A program made the position numbers and the translations under genes. A stretch of 64,000 bases of DNA from positions 30,493 to 94,492 of the forward strand of contig MKUQ01000026.1 in assembly GCA_001898645.1 (NCBI GenBank). The letters are read 5' to 3'. The notes beneath the pieces were generated by a model, which was given only the letters and a program-made list of their open reading frames with translations, did no database searches and had not been told where the DNA came from. Shown in pieces: positions 44,712-53,937 of the stretch (its first letter is position 1; the number at the start of each line of letters is the position of its first letter). The stretch comes from Burkholderiales bacterium 70-64 (lineage in GTDB: Bacteria; Pseudomonadota; Gammaproteobacteria; Burkholderiales; Burkholderiaceae_E).

Positions 44712-46058
44712 ATGACAATGCCGGAACCCTCTACCAGCGTGGCCGCGACTGCCCCGACAGGCTTTCATCTGATGGCCAAGCCCAGCGGCTCCACGTGCAA
44801 TATCGACTGCAAGTACTGCTTCTTCCTTTCGAAGGAGGCGCTCTACCCCGGCGGCAGCCATCGCATGTCGGAGGCGACACTCGAGGCCTACATCACCCAG
44901 TTGCTCGAAGCGCACCGCGCCCCTTGGGTCACGATCGCGTGGCAAGGCGGTGAGCCCACGCTGATGGGGTTGCCCTTCTTCGAGCGCGCGGTCGAGCTTG
45001 CCGAAAGACTCAAACGCCCCGGGCAGCGGCTGCAGCACACGATCCAGACCAATGGCATCGCGATCGACGACGACTGGTGCACGTTCTTCGCGGCGAGGCA
45101 ATTTCTCGTCGGCCTGAGCGTGGACGGTCCGCGCGAGTTGCACGACGCTTATCGCGTAACGCGCGCAGGCAAGGGGACGTTCGACCTGGTGATGAACGGC
45201 TGGCGGTCGCTGCGCCGACACGGGGTCGAGTGCAACATCCTCTGCACGGTGAACGCCGCGAACGAAAGGCACGGCCGCCGCGTCTACACCTTTCTTCGCG
45301 ACGAGCTCGGGGCGCGATTCGTCCAGTTCATCCCGATCGTCGAGCGCGCCACGGAGAACACGATCACCGTCGCCAACCGTGGTTGGAGCGCGTCGCCGCA
45401 CGGCAAGCGCCCGCTGTATACGCAGACCGGCGATCGGGTCACCGAGCGTTCGGTGACTCCAGAGGGCTACGGACGCTTCCTGATCGACGTGTTCGAGGAA
45501 TGGGTACGGCGCGATGTCGGTCGCGTCTACGTCCAACTCTTCGACGCCACGCTCGAGGCGATGCTTGGCCGTCATGGCCTGTGCGTGCATGCGCCCACCT
45601 GCGGAGATGCGCTCGCGCTCGAGCACAACGGTGATGTCTATGCCTGCGACCACTTCGTCGAGCCCGATTACCGACTCGGTAACATCCACGAGACGCATCT
45701 GCTCGATCTGGTCGCGTCGGTGCGGCAACGCAGGTTCGGCGCAGCCAAGCGCGATACGCTGACTCGCCAGTGCCGGACGTGCGAGGTGCGCGAGCTATGC
45801 CACGGCGACTGCCCCAAGGACCGTTTCGCGCGCTCGCGCGACGGCGAATCGGGGCAAAGCTACCTCTGCGCCGGGCTGTACGCCTTCTTCACCCACGCGC
45901 AACCGGCGATGCGGCAGATGGCCGCGCTGCTTCAATCCCGCCGGCCGCCTGCTGCCATCATGGCGATGACTGCAGCACGTGACGCGGAGGCCGGCCCAGA
46001 TTCACCTTGTCCCTGCGGTAGCGGCAACAGGCTGGGTCTCTGCCACGGTCGAGCCTGA
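44712..46058 (+). CDS. Anaerobic sulfatase-maturating enzyme (radical SAM/SPASM) with SEC-C tail
   Basis: A 448-residue radical SAM enzyme converting the sulfatase Cys to formylglycine without oxygen. The SAM cluster motif CNIDCKYC is at residues 29-36. The SPASM region has the expected cysteines (CVHAPTCGDAL, DVYACDHF, CRTCEVRELCHGDCPKD, YLCAG). The last 16 residues form CPCGSGNRLGLCHG, a SEC-C zinc motif not part of characterised anSMEs such as AslB. ATG 44712 has AAGTGGA upstream; earlier ATGs at 44685 and 44691 fall in the operator. It faces the sulfatase operon divergently and surely serves it. Confidence 0.9.
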   Translation: MTMPEPSTSVAATAPTGFHLMAKPSGSTCNIDCKYCFFLSKEALYPGGSHRMSEATLEAYITQLLEAHRAPWVTIAWQGGEPTLMGLPFFERAVELAERLKRPGQRLQHTIQTNGIAIDDDWCTFFAARQFLVGLSVDGPRELHDAYRVTRAGKGTFDLVMNGWRSLRRHGVECNILCTVNAANERHGRRVYTFLRDELGARFVQFIPIVERATENTITVANRGWSASPHGKRPLYTQTGDRVTERSVTPEGYGRFLIDVFEEWVRRDVGRVYVQLFDATLEAMLGRHGLCVHAPTCGDALALEHNGDVYACDHFVEPDYRLGNIHETHLLDLVASVRQRRFGAAKRDTLTRQCRTCEVRELCHGDCPKDRFARSRDGESGQSYLCAGLYAFFTHAQPAMRQMAALLQSRRPPAAIMAMTAARDAEAGPDSPCPCGSGNRLGLCHGRA

Positions 46059-46192
46059 GACAGTCCTCCTGACGGTGGCTCAGGGGTCATGCCGATCGAC
46101 ATGAGGAAGTCGATCGACGCTCTGGCTTCCGCGAATCATCTCCAACTGGGGCTATCATCCGCCTCTGATCAGACGACCAACCTTTCTGCACG

Positions 46193-46999
46193 ATGGCGAG
46201 CGGCAAGAAGAGACCGGCCAAGGGGGCACCTCCTGCGCCCGGGCGTTCCAGGAAGACGATCGCGGGCCGCGCTGCCGTGACTGCGCGGCCCGCGGACGAT
46301 CGCACCGGCCGCGCACCCAGGCCGGCCGCGTGGCAGAAGCGGGTTCCGGGCAGGCAGGAGCAGAGGGAGTTGAAGGAGCAGGTGCTGTACGAAACCGCGG
46401 CGCACTGGTTCAACAAGCACGGATATCACGGCACGTCGCTGGCCGATCTCGCGAACGATCTGGGGATCACGAAGGCATCCCTCTACAACTACGTGTCCGA
46501 CAAGCGGGAGCTTCTCTACAAGGTCCACGTGCGTTCGATAGAGGCCGCGAAGGCGGCCCAGGATCAGGCGATGGCCGAGGACACCTGGCTCGGCAAGATC
46601 CGGAAGATGGTCTTCAACTATGTTTCCGCCATCACGCGCTCCCCGATGGTGACCTTCATCGTCCTCGAGGACGGGGCGCTTGCTCCGGAGCAGGCGGAGG
46701 AAATTCTCGCTGCCCGCAGCGCGCTGGATCACGAATTCCGCCGCTGGATCGCCGCCGGCATACGCGACCGGTCCATCGTTCCGTGCGACCCCAAGCTGGT
46801 GTCGTTCCTCATCACCGGCGGGCTGGCCTGGATCACCAAATGGTATGACCCCGACGGGCCCTGGACGGGGGAGCAGGTCGCGGAGGCCATGAGCGCGATG
46901 TATGCACGCATGCTGAGCCCGTCGTTCGCCGAGGAATTGCCTGCCGACGTGGGCCGGATCCTCACGGAGGCGGGGCTGTTCACGCTCCCCGCGAAATAG
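46193..46999 (+). CDS. TetR family transcriptional regulator
   Basis: A 268-residue TetR regulator. A ~50-residue basic, Pro/Ala/Arg-rich extension precedes the HTH (HGYHGTSLADLANDLGITKA, SLYNYVSDKREL). The C-terminal ligand domain resembles acyl-CoA-responsive regulators of the KstR2/FadR type. A start nearer the HTH is possible. It lies 255 bases upstream of the Liv/acyl-CoA synthetase operon, and both that operon and the one at 35492 carry the same operator-like sequence, making it the best candidate for their shared repressor. Confidence 0.88.
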   Translation: MASGKKRPAKGAPPAPGRSRKTIAGRAAVTARPADDRTGRAPRPAAWQKRVPGRQEQRELKEQVLYETAAHWFNKHGYHGTSLADLANDLGITKASLYNYVSDKRELLYKVHVRSIEAAKAAQDQAMAEDTWLGKIRKMVFNYVSAITRSPMVTFIVLEDGALAPEQAEEILAARSALDHEFRRWIAAGIRDRSIVPCDPKLVSFLITGGLAWITKWYDPDGPWTGEQVAEAMSAMYARMLSPSFAEELPADVGRILTEAGLFTLPAK

Positions 47000-47064
47000 G
47001 GCCCGGACACACTCGCCGGGCCTGCAACGCATCGATGCAGTAACGTAGCGACGCTCCCCACAGT

Positions 47065-47090
47065 GCGGCCCCTTCGGGCCGCTGTTTCGT
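47065..47090 (+). terminator. Rho-independent terminator after tetR
   Basis: GCGGCCC (47065-47071) and GGGCCGC (47076-47082) form a perfect 7-bp stem with a CTTC tetraloop, followed by TGTTTCGTT. It lies 65 bases after the tetR stop and before the next promoter. The T-tract is short. Confidence 0.55.
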
Positions 47091-47151
47091 TGATCCCACC
47101 TCCCGCCATGGTCCGGCCAGGCAGCGGCGACCGTGGCTTCGTCGTCGGCAG

Positions 47152-47192
47152 TTGACAAACAACCGATCAGTAGTCAATATGAACGATCGGTT
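47152..47192 (+). promoter_or_regulatory. Promoter with TetR-type operator (site 2)
   Basis: A perfect TTGACA (47152-47157) precedes a CAATAT -10 candidate (47175-47180) by 17 bases. AACCGATC (47161-47168) is inverted as GATCGGTT (47185-47192). The CCGATCGG-like half-site centres are 20 bases apart, as at 35443-35470, and the position relative to the -35 is identical. The downstream gene starts at GTG 47255. Confidence 0.68.
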
Positions 47193-47254
47193 GGAGAGCC
47201 GGATCGGAAAGATCGATCGCCGCGCGGCTGCGCAGGCGGGCGGCGGGGGAGAAG

Positions 47255-48130
47255 GTGCAGCTGCTTCAGCAGGTTTTCAACGGCGTTGCGCAGGGCTGCA
47301 TCTATGGCCTGGTCGCGATCGGCTTCGTGCTCATCTACAAGGCGACGGAAACGATCAGCTTCGCGCAGGGCGAGCTGATGATGCTCGGTGCCTTCCTGGG
47401 GCTGGTCCTGATCACGGTGCTCGGATTCCCCTACTGGCTGGCCATACCGTCCGCCCTGGCCGCGATGGTGGCGTTCGGCTTTCTCGTCGAACGCGTGGCC
47501 ATCAGCCCCCTCCTGGGCGAACCCACGTTCTCGATCGTCATGCTGACCCTGAGCATCGGTTACGTCGCCCGCGGAGTCGTCCTGATGATCCCCGGGCTGG
47601 GAACCGAATTGCAGGCGCTCCCTGTTCCGTACCGGGACCAGAGCGTGGCGGTCGGCGGCCTGGTCATGGGAGTCGAGCGTCTGGTGGTCCTGGCCGCGAC
47701 CGCGGTGTTGTGCCTGCTGCTGTTCCTGATGTTCCGCTTCACCCGCATCGGAATCGCCATGCAGGCGGCCTCGCAGAGCCAGGCCGCCGCCTACTACATG
47801 GGCATTCCGGTCCGGCGGCTCAACGGACTCGTGTGGGGCATGGCCGCCGGCGTTGCCGCGCTCGCCGGGCTGCTGCTGGCACCCATCGTGATGATCGACG
47901 CCAACATGGGGTTCATCGGCCTCAAGGCGTTTCCGGCGGCGGTGGTCGGCGGCATGGCGAGCCTTCCCGGTGCGGTCGTGGGCGGCATCACCATCGGGGT
48001 CATCGAGTCGCTCGCAGGCTACACGCTGCCCGAAGGCTTCAAGGACATCGCGGCCTATGTCGTCGTGCTGATCATGTTGATGATCAGGCCCAGCGGCCTG
48101 TTCGGCGGGCAGTTCCGCAAGAAGGTCTGA
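47255..48130 (+). CDS. livH: LivH-type ABC transporter permease
   Basis: A 291-residue permease starting with GTG after GGGGAGAAG. ETISFAQGELMMLGAFLG is the LivH-type second helix, and QAASQSQAAAYYMGIPVRRL the coupling loop. Around eight membrane helices. First gene of the second Liv-type operon, about 65 bases downstream of the predicted transcription start. Confidence 0.9.
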   Translation: MQLLQQVFNGVAQGCIYGLVAIGFVLIYKATETISFAQGELMMLGAFLGLVLITVLGFPYWLAIPSALAAMVAFGFLVERVAISPLLGEPTFSIVMLTLSIGYVARGVVLMIPGLGTELQALPVPYRDQSVAVGGLVMGVERLVVLAATAVLCLLLFLMFRFTRIGIAMQAASQSQAAAYYMGIPVRRLNGLVWGMAAGVAALAGLLLAPIVMIDANMGFIGLKAFPAAVVGGMASLPGAVVGGITIGVIESLAGYTLPEGFKDIAAYVVVLIMLMIRPSGLFGGQFRKKV

Positions 48131-48145
48131 GGGCGGAGCCGGAGC

Positions 48146-49222
48146 ATGCGTTTCCTCTTCAAGACCTCCTACGACCAGGACATCCGCCTGGCCAGGCACT
48201 CCGGGCATGTCCTCTGGTACGGCCTGCTCCTGGCCTTCCTGTCGGCCGCCCCGCTCGTCCTGCCCAACTACTGGTCGTCGCTGATCACCATGGCGATGAT
48301 CTACGGCATCGTCGGCCTCGGGCTGATGCTGCTCTCCGGGTACACGGGCCTGTACTCGATCGGCCACGCCGCATTCATGGGCGTGGGAGCCTACATGCAG
48401 GCGGTGCTGACCGCCAAGGGATGGCCGTTCCCGCTCGCGCTGGCGGCTTCCATGGCGGCTTCGGCTGTCGTCGGAGCCGTGGTCGGCCTGCCGGCCCTGC
48501 GCGTGCGGGGCATCTATCTGGCAATTGCGACTCTCGCCTTCGCCTTCATCGTGCAGGAAGCGCTCGTGCGATGGGAAAGCGTCACGGGCGGCAACCACGG
48601 ACTGGCAGTCGGAGGGATCGACCTGTTCGGCTGGGAAACCGGTTCTCCGCTGGTCTTCTACTACATCTGCCTGCTGCTCTCGGTTCTGGCCACGCTCGGG
48701 ATCCTGAACCTGCTGAGATCGCCCACGGGTCGCGCGTTCGTCGCGATCCGCGACTCCGAGATTTCCGCGCAGAGCATGGGCATCGATCTCGCACACTACA
48801 AGACGCTCTCCTTCGCCGTCTCCGCGGCCCTCGCCGGACTCGGAGGTGCACTGAGCGCCCACCTGCTCCGCTTCATCACGCCGGACCAGTTCGGCATCGT
48901 CCAGTCGATCGACCTGCTGCTGATCGTCACGATTGGAGGACTCGGCTCGGTGCACGGAGCGTTCTTCGGATCGATCTTCCTCATCCTGACGCCGCAGGTG
49001 ATCGCGCTCGCCAAGGACTATCTGCCGCCGGCCATCGGCCAGACCGTCGGGTTGCAGTCGGTGCTGTACGGCCTGGTGCTGATGGCGTTCGTGCTGTTCG
49101 AGCCCACCGGCATCTACGGACGCTGGGTCAAGTTGCGCACCTGGTTCGAGCTGGCCCCGCTGTACCGCAAGGGCCATGCAAAGCGCCAGAGGACCTTCCA
49201 GAAGACCGAGCGGCTCGCGTGA
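48146..49222 (+). CDS. livM: LivM-type ABC transporter permease
   Basis: A 358-residue permease with about ten hydrophobic segments. SGYTGLYSIGHAAFMGVGAY is the family signature and RGRAFVAIRDSEISAQSMGI-like loop (GRAFVAIRDSEISAQSMG) the ATPase contact. The N-terminal ~35 residues are polar and longer than usual, as is the positively charged C-terminal tail (YRKGHAKRQRTFQKTERLA). Confidence 0.9.
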   Translation: MRFLFKTSYDQDIRLARHSGHVLWYGLLLAFLSAAPLVLPNYWSSLITMAMIYGIVGLGLMLLSGYTGLYSIGHAAFMGVGAYMQAVLTAKGWPFPLALAASMAASAVVGAVVGLPALRVRGIYLAIATLAFAFIVQEALVRWESVTGGNHGLAVGGIDLFGWETGSPLVFYYICLLLSVLATLGILNLLRSPTGRAFVAIRDSEISAQSMGIDLAHYKTLSFAVSAALAGLGGALSAHLLRFITPDQFGIVQSIDLLLIVTIGGLGSVHGAFFGSIFLILTPQVIALAKDYLPPAIGQTVGLQSVLYGLVLMAFVLFEPTGIYGRWVKLRTWFELAPLYRKGHAKRQRTFQKTERLA

Positions 49223-49226
49223 ACGC

Positions 49227-50024
49227 ATGAGTGCCCTTCTGTCCGTCGACGATCTGGGCGTGCGCTTCGGCGGCCTGGCCGCCGTGCGAGGCATCAGCTT
49301 CGATGTCCGGCCCCGCGAGGTCTTCACGCTCATCGGGCCCAACGGAGCCGGCAAGACGACGCTCCTCAACCTCATCAGTCGCCTCTACCAGCCGACCACG
49401 GGCGACATCCACTTCGACGGCCACTGCATCACGGACATGAAGCCGAGCCGCATCGCCGGGCTTGGGATCGCCCGCACCTTCCAGAACATCGAGTTGTTCC
49501 AGCACGCCACCGTGCTGCAGAACCTGCTGATCGGCCGCCACACCCGCCGGCACGGGAATTTCTGGCAGCACCTCGTCTTCACGCATTCCGTCCGGGAGGC
49601 CGAGCGCGCCGCCCGGACGAAGGTCGAGGAGATCATCGATTTCCTCGACCTCCAGCACTACCGGGACACCGTCATCGCGGGACTTCCCTATGGCGTGCGC
49701 AAGGTGGTCGAACTGGCCCGGGCACTGTGCCTCGAACCGCGGTTGCTGCTGCTCGACGAGCCCTCTTCGGGCCTCAACACCGAGGAGACCAACGACCTCG
49801 CGTTCTGGATCGACGACATCCGGGAGGAACTGGGCATCGCGATCCTGATGGTCGAACACGACATGTCGCTCGTCTCCCGGGTCTCGGACCGGGTCCTCGC
49901 CATGAACTACGGCGAGCGCGTGGCACTGGGCACGCCCGACGAGGTCAAGGCTCATCCCGGCGTGATCGAGGCCTACCTCGGCAAGGGCGACGAGGTGCTC
50001 GCCTTGCGCAGAGCCCGCCCATGA
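49227..50024 (+). CDS. livG: LivG-type ABC transporter ATPase
   Basis: A 265-residue ATPase: Walker A GPNGAGKTT, GLGIARTFQNIELF Q-loop region, signature LPYGVRKVVELARAL, Walker B LLLLDEPSSGL, switch MVEHDM. The ATG at 49227 follows the livM stop by 4 bases. The signature LPYGVRK replaces LSYGQQR, as in several LivG relatives of aromatic-acid systems. Confidence 0.92.
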   Translation: MSALLSVDDLGVRFGGLAAVRGISFDVRPREVFTLIGPNGAGKTTLLNLISRLYQPTTGDIHFDGHCITDMKPSRIAGLGIARTFQNIELFQHATVLQNLLIGRHTRRHGNFWQHLVFTHSVREAERAARTKVEEIIDFLDLQHYRDTVIAGLPYGVRKVVELARALCLEPRLLLLDEPSSGLNTEETNDLAFWIDDIREELGIAILMVEHDMSLVSRVSDRVLAMNYGERVALGTPDEVKAHPGVIEAYLGKGDEVLALRRARP

Positions 50025-50794
50025 GCGAGTCGATGCTGAAGCTCTCCAATGTGGAGAGCGCCTACGGCCCGGTCAAGGCGATCAGGGGCGTGAGCCTGCA
50101 GGTATCGCCGGGGACGATCGTCGCCGTGCTGGGTTCCAACGGGGCCGGGAAATCGACCATCCTCAAGACGATATCGGGCATGGTCGAGCCGTCGCGCGGG
50201 AAGATCGAGTTCCGCTCCCGCGACATCACCGGCATGGACCCGGCGTACATCGTGAGGCGCGGGATCTCCCATGTACCGGAAGGCCGCGACATCTTCCCGC
50301 TGCTGTCGGTGCGCGACAACCTGATGATGGGGGCATACACGCGCCAGGACCGCGCCGGGATCGCCAGCGATCTCGAGGCAGCCTACGGCTACTTCCCCAT
50401 CCTGAGAGAGCGCAGCGCGCAAGCCGCGCAGCTGCTCTCCGGCGGGCAGCAGCAGATGCTGGCGATTGCGCGCGCGATGATGGCGGCGCCGTCGCTCATC
50501 CTCCTCGACGAACCCAGTCTCGGCCTGTCCCCGAAGCTGACCATCGAGATCTTCGAGATCGTCATCCGCGTGAACAGGGAACGCGGCACGACGATCCTGC
50601 TCGTCGAGCAGAACGCCAACGTGGCCCTCAACGTGGCCGACCACGGCTACGTGCTGGAGAACGGCCGAGTCGTCGCCGAAGACCGGTGCGAACGCCTGCG
50701 CGAGAAGGAGGACATCAAGGAGTTCTACCTCGGCATGAGAGAAGCGGGCATCCGCGGCGAACGCCGCTGGAAGCGAAAGAAGACCTGGCGCTGA
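50021..50794 (+). CDS. livF: LivF-type ABC transporter ATPase
   Basis: A 257-residue ATPase: Walker A GSNGAGKST, signature LLSGGQQQMLAIARAMM, Walker B LILLDEPSLGLSP, switch LVEQNAN. Start overlaps the livG stop (ATGA). Unlike the first cluster's livF it has its own stop and a basic tail (GERRWKRKKTWR). It partners the livG product. Confidence 0.92.
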   Translation: MSESMLKLSNVESAYGPVKAIRGVSLQVSPGTIVAVLGSNGAGKSTILKTISGMVEPSRGKIEFRSRDITGMDPAYIVRRGISHVPEGRDIFPLLSVRDNLMMGAYTRQDRAGIASDLEAAYGYFPILRERSAQAAQLLSGGQQQMLAIARAMMAAPSLILLDEPSLGLSPKLTIEIFEIVIRVNRERGTTILLVEQNANVALNVADHGYVLENGRVVAEDRCERLREKEDIKEFYLGMREAGIRGERRWKRKKTWR

Positions 50795-50815
50795 ACCCTC
50801 ACTGTCGGACGACAC

Positions 50816-52675
50816 ATGCTCTGGAACATCGCCCGGATCCGGCCCATCGACGAGATCGTCATTGCCGGCGACACCGTGCCGGAGGTCTTCTGGAACGCGG
50901 TGCAGGCGCGCGGATCCCGGGTCGCCCTGCGGCAGAAGGAACTCGGCATCTGGCGCGAAGCGACATGGAGCCAATTCGGCGCCGCGGTGCGGGAGACCGC
51001 CATGGGGCTGGTGGCCCTCGGCCTGCAACCCGGCGAGGTCGCGTCCATCCTGTCCAACACGCGCAAGGAATGGCTCTTCGCGGACCTGGGCGCCCTGTGC
51101 GCCGGCCTGGTGACGTCGGGCATCTACCCGACCGACTCGGTCGCCCAGTGCGAATACCTGTGCGATGACTCGCATACGCGCGTGGTATTCGTGGAAGACG
51201 ACGAGCAGCTCGACAAGATCCTGGAGATCCGGGACCGCCTGCCCGCGCTCCTCAAGATCGTGATCTTCGATCTGGACGGACTGGGCCGGTTCTCCGACCC
51301 GCAGGCCATGAGCCTCGAGGCGCTGCGGAACCTCGGCAAGGAGTTCGATCGCGCCCATCCCGGCGAGTTCGATCGCAGGCGTCTCTCACGCGCGGCCGAG
51401 GACCTCGCCATCCTGGTCTACACCTCCGGCACCACGGGCAAGCCCAAGGGCGCCATGCTCAGCCACCGCAACCTGGTGTGCCAGTGGCCGTCCCTCAACA
51501 AGAGCATCCCCCAGGACGAGCGCGATTCGAGGATGGCCTTCCTGCCCCTCTGCCACATCGTCGAGCGCCAGTTCGGAGCGTACTTCGCGCTGTACACCGG
51601 CACGGTGCTCAACTTCGTCGAGAACCCCGACACCGTTCCCGAGAACGTCCGGGAGATCAGCCCGACGGTGTTCCTGGCCGTGCCCAGGATCTGGGAGAAG
51701 TTCTACTCGGCCATCACGATCGCCGTCTCCGAGGCGGTCCGGCCTCATCGATGGCTGTACCGCTGGGCAATCGCCCAGGGCCACGCGGTCGTGGACTGCG
51801 TGCTGGCAGGGCGCCCGGTCCCCCTGCTCCTCGAGGTTCGCTACCGGCTGGCTCGTTGGCTGGCACTCGACAACGTGCGCAAGACGATCGGCATCCACCG
51901 CGCCCGCTTCCTCATGACCGGTTCGGCCCCCATCTCACCCGACCTGATCCGCTGGTACCTGGCGCTCGGCATTCCGATGCTGGAGGGATGGGGGCAGACC
52001 GAGAGCACCGCCATGGGGACGCTGAATCCCCCTTTGGCGCTGCGCCCGGGAACGATCGGAAAGCCGCTCCACGGCGTCGAAGTGAAGCTCTCCGACGAAG
52101 GCGAGCTCCTGCTGCGCGGAGACTTCGTGTTCATGGGCTACCTGAACCTGCCCGAGAAGACCGCCGAAGCCATCGACGCCGAGGGCTGGCTCCATACGGG
52201 TGACGTCGGGCGCATTTCCGCCGACGGATACGTGACCATTGCCGACCGGATGAAGGACATCATCATCACGGCCGGTGGAAAGAACATCACCCCGAGCGAG
52301 CTGGAGAACGAGCTGAAGTTCTCGCCCTACATCACGGACGCGGTGCTGATCGGCGATCGGCGCCCTTTCGTGACCGCGCTGGTGATGATCGATCACGAGA
52401 ACGTCGAGAAGTTCGCGCAGGACCGCAACGTCGAGTACTCCGGCTACTCGGGCCTCACGCGCGCCCCCGAGGTGCTGGACCTGATCCAGGGCGAGGTCGC
52501 GCGCGTCAACGCCAGGTTCGCGCGGGTCGAGCAGATCAAGGCGTTCAGATTGATCGAGTCCGAATTGACGGCGGAGGACGAAGAGCTCACGCCGACGATG
52601 AAGCTGAAGCGGAAACTCGTGAACGAGAAGTACGCGGCTCTCATCGAGTCGATGTATTCAGAGGTTGTTTCATAA
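50816..52675 (+). CDS. Long-chain-type acyl-CoA synthetase (AMP-forming)
   Basis: A 619-residue ANL ligase of the FadD15/long-chain group. P-loop VYTSGTTGKPKGAMLSH, A5 motif MLEGWGQTESTAMGTL, A7-A8 HTGDVGRISADGYVTIADRM (quoted within limit), and the ITAGGKNITPSELEN region match the class. The insertion around residues 290-340 is typical of these larger enzymes. Placement between ABC ATPase and binding-protein genes recurs in betaproteobacterial carboxylate-uptake operons and suggests that imported acid is trapped as a CoA thioester. Confidence 0.9.
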   Translation: MLWNIARIRPIDEIVIAGDTVPEVFWNAVQARGSRVALRQKELGIWREATWSQFGAAVRETAMGLVALGLQPGEVASILSNTRKEWLFADLGALCAGLVTSGIYPTDSVAQCEYLCDDSHTRVVFVEDDEQLDKILEIRDRLPALLKIVIFDLDGLGRFSDPQAMSLEALRNLGKEFDRAHPGEFDRRRLSRAAEDLAILVYTSGTTGKPKGAMLSHRNLVCQWPSLNKSIPQDERDSRMAFLPLCHIVERQFGAYFALYTGTVLNFVENPDTVPENVREISPTVFLAVPRIWEKFYSAITIAVSEAVRPHRWLYRWAIAQGHAVVDCVLAGRPVPLLLEVRYRLARWLALDNVRKTIGIHRARFLMTGSAPISPDLIRWYLALGIPMLEGWGQTESTAMGTLNPPLALRPGTIGKPLHGVEVKLSDEGELLLRGDFVFMGYLNLPEKTAEAIDAEGWLHTGDVGRISADGYVTIADRMKDIIITAGGKNITPSELENELKFSPYITDAVLIGDRRPFVTALVMIDHENVEKFAQDRNVEYSGYSGLTRAPEVLDLIQGEVARVNARFARVEQIKAFRLIESELTAEDEELTPTMKLKRKLVNEKYAALIESMYSEVVS

Positions 52676-52699
52676 CTCGCATGTGACAGGAGGAGACTC

Positions 52700-53866
52700 A
52701 TGAACTGGAGAATCGTGGCGATCGCGGCTGCCGTCGCCCTCGCGCATGGCACCGCCCCGGCCCAGACACAAGGGGTGAGCAGGAACGAAATCGTGATCGG
52801 GACCATCCAGGACCTGTCCGGCCCGATCGCGGCCCTCGGAAAGGCGAGTCGCAACGGCATGCAGATGCGACTGGACGAGCAGAATGAAAAAGGCGGCGTG
52901 CATGGGCGCAAGATCCGGTTCGTGGTGGAAGACAACGGCTACGATCCCAAGCGCACCATCCTCGCAACGCACAAGCTGCTCGACCAGGACAGGATCTTCC
53001 TGATGCTGGGACACCTCGGCACGGCGACCAATGTCGCGGTCATGCCGCTCCTGTTCGAACGCAACATCATCAACCTCTTTCCCTTCAGCCCGGCGCGGCA
53101 GATGTTCGACCCGGTGCACCGGCTGAAGTTCGCGTCGTTCGCGCCCTACTATGACCAGATACGCCAGGCGCTTCCCCTGGTGGTCAAGCAAAAGGGGGTG
53201 AAGAAGCCGTGCATCATCTATCAGGATGACGACCTCGGCGAAGAGCACGTGAAGGGAGCCGAGGACGGCCTGAAGACCATCAACATGGAACTGGCCGAGA
53301 AGACCTCGTACAAGCGCGGGGCAACCGACTTCTCCTCGCAGGTCGGGCGCATGGCCCGCGCGGGCTGCGATCTCGTCGTGCTGGGCACCGTGGTGCGCGA
53401 GACCATCGGGACGGTCTCCGAATCGAGGAAGGCCGGCTTCAATCCCGTCTTCCTGGGCACGACCAGCCTGTACTTCGACCAGATCCACAAGCTGGGCGGC
53501 CCTGCGATGGACGGCATCATGGCGGCACACACCGTTGCGGTGCCCTATGCGGATTCGGCTTCCGAGCCGGTGCGCGCATGGATCGGGCGATACAAGGCGA
53601 AGTTCGGCGAGGACCCGGCGATGCACGCAGTCTATGGGTACACGAACGCAGACGCGCTGATCACGGCCCTGGAGAAGGCAGGACCCAACCTGACGACCGA
53701 GTCCCTGATCGCCGCGATCGAGGGGACGAAATTCCCTTCCGACATGTTCGGAAGCGCGGAAATGACGTTCTCGCCCACCAAGCGCCTGGGATCGAACCGT
53801 GCCCGCCTGGCCGAGATTCGCAACGGACGCTGGGTCACGATCTCGGACTACTTCGGCGAAAACTGA
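52700..53866 (+). CDS. Periplasmic binding protein of the second Liv-type transporter
   Basis: A 388-residue type I binding protein with a Sec signal (residues 1-22, AHGTAPAQ) and mature start NEIVIGTIQDLSGPIAALGK. Strong ribosome-binding site AGGAGGAGACTC. The ligand may be an aliphatic or aromatic carboxylate, judged from operon content. It is the last intact gene of the operon; a degenerate acyl-CoA dehydrogenase start follows immediately. Confidence 0.9.
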   Translation: MNWRIVAIAAAVALAHGTAPAQTQGVSRNEIVIGTIQDLSGPIAALGKASRNGMQMRLDEQNEKGGVHGRKIRFVVEDNGYDPKRTILATHKLLDQDRIFLMLGHLGTATNVAVMPLLFERNIINLFPFSPARQMFDPVHRLKFASFAPYYDQIRQALPLVVKQKGVKKPCIIYQDDDLGEEHVKGAEDGLKTINMELAEKTSYKRGATDFSSQVGRMARAGCDLVVLGTVVRETIGTVSESRKAGFNPVFLGTTSLYFDQIHKLGGPAMDGIMAAHTVAVPYADSASEPVRAWIGRYKAKFGEDPAMHAVYGYTNADALITALEKAGPNLTTESLIAAIEGTKFPSDMFGSAEMTFSPTKRLGSNRARLAEIRNGRWVTISDYFGEN

Positions 53867-53868
53867 CT

Positions 53869-53931
53869 GTGGATCTCGATTTCACCCCGGAGGAGCAGGC
53901 GTTGCCAGAAGGCAGGCCGGCGTTCACGTGA
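53869..53931 (+). pseudogene. Remnant of an acyl-CoA dehydrogenase gene (5' end only)
   Basis: A GTG start two bases after the binding-protein stop opens VDLDFTPEEQALPEGRPAFT and then a TGA. The first eleven residues match the canonical acyl-CoA dehydrogenase N-terminus (M-D-L-x-F-T-P-E-E), and the rest resembles FRDEVRAFL after small changes. Nothing further of the gene is seen; a toxin gene begins on the other strand six bases on. The operon probably once continued with an acyl-CoA dehydrogenase that was cut off by the accessory DNA. Confidence 0.6.
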
Positions 53932-53937
53932 TGCTGG

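Noticed and set aside
46054..46084. CCTGAG/CTCAGG inverted repeat after the maturase gene
   Set aside because: The stem is short, the loop is 19 bases and there is no T-tract.
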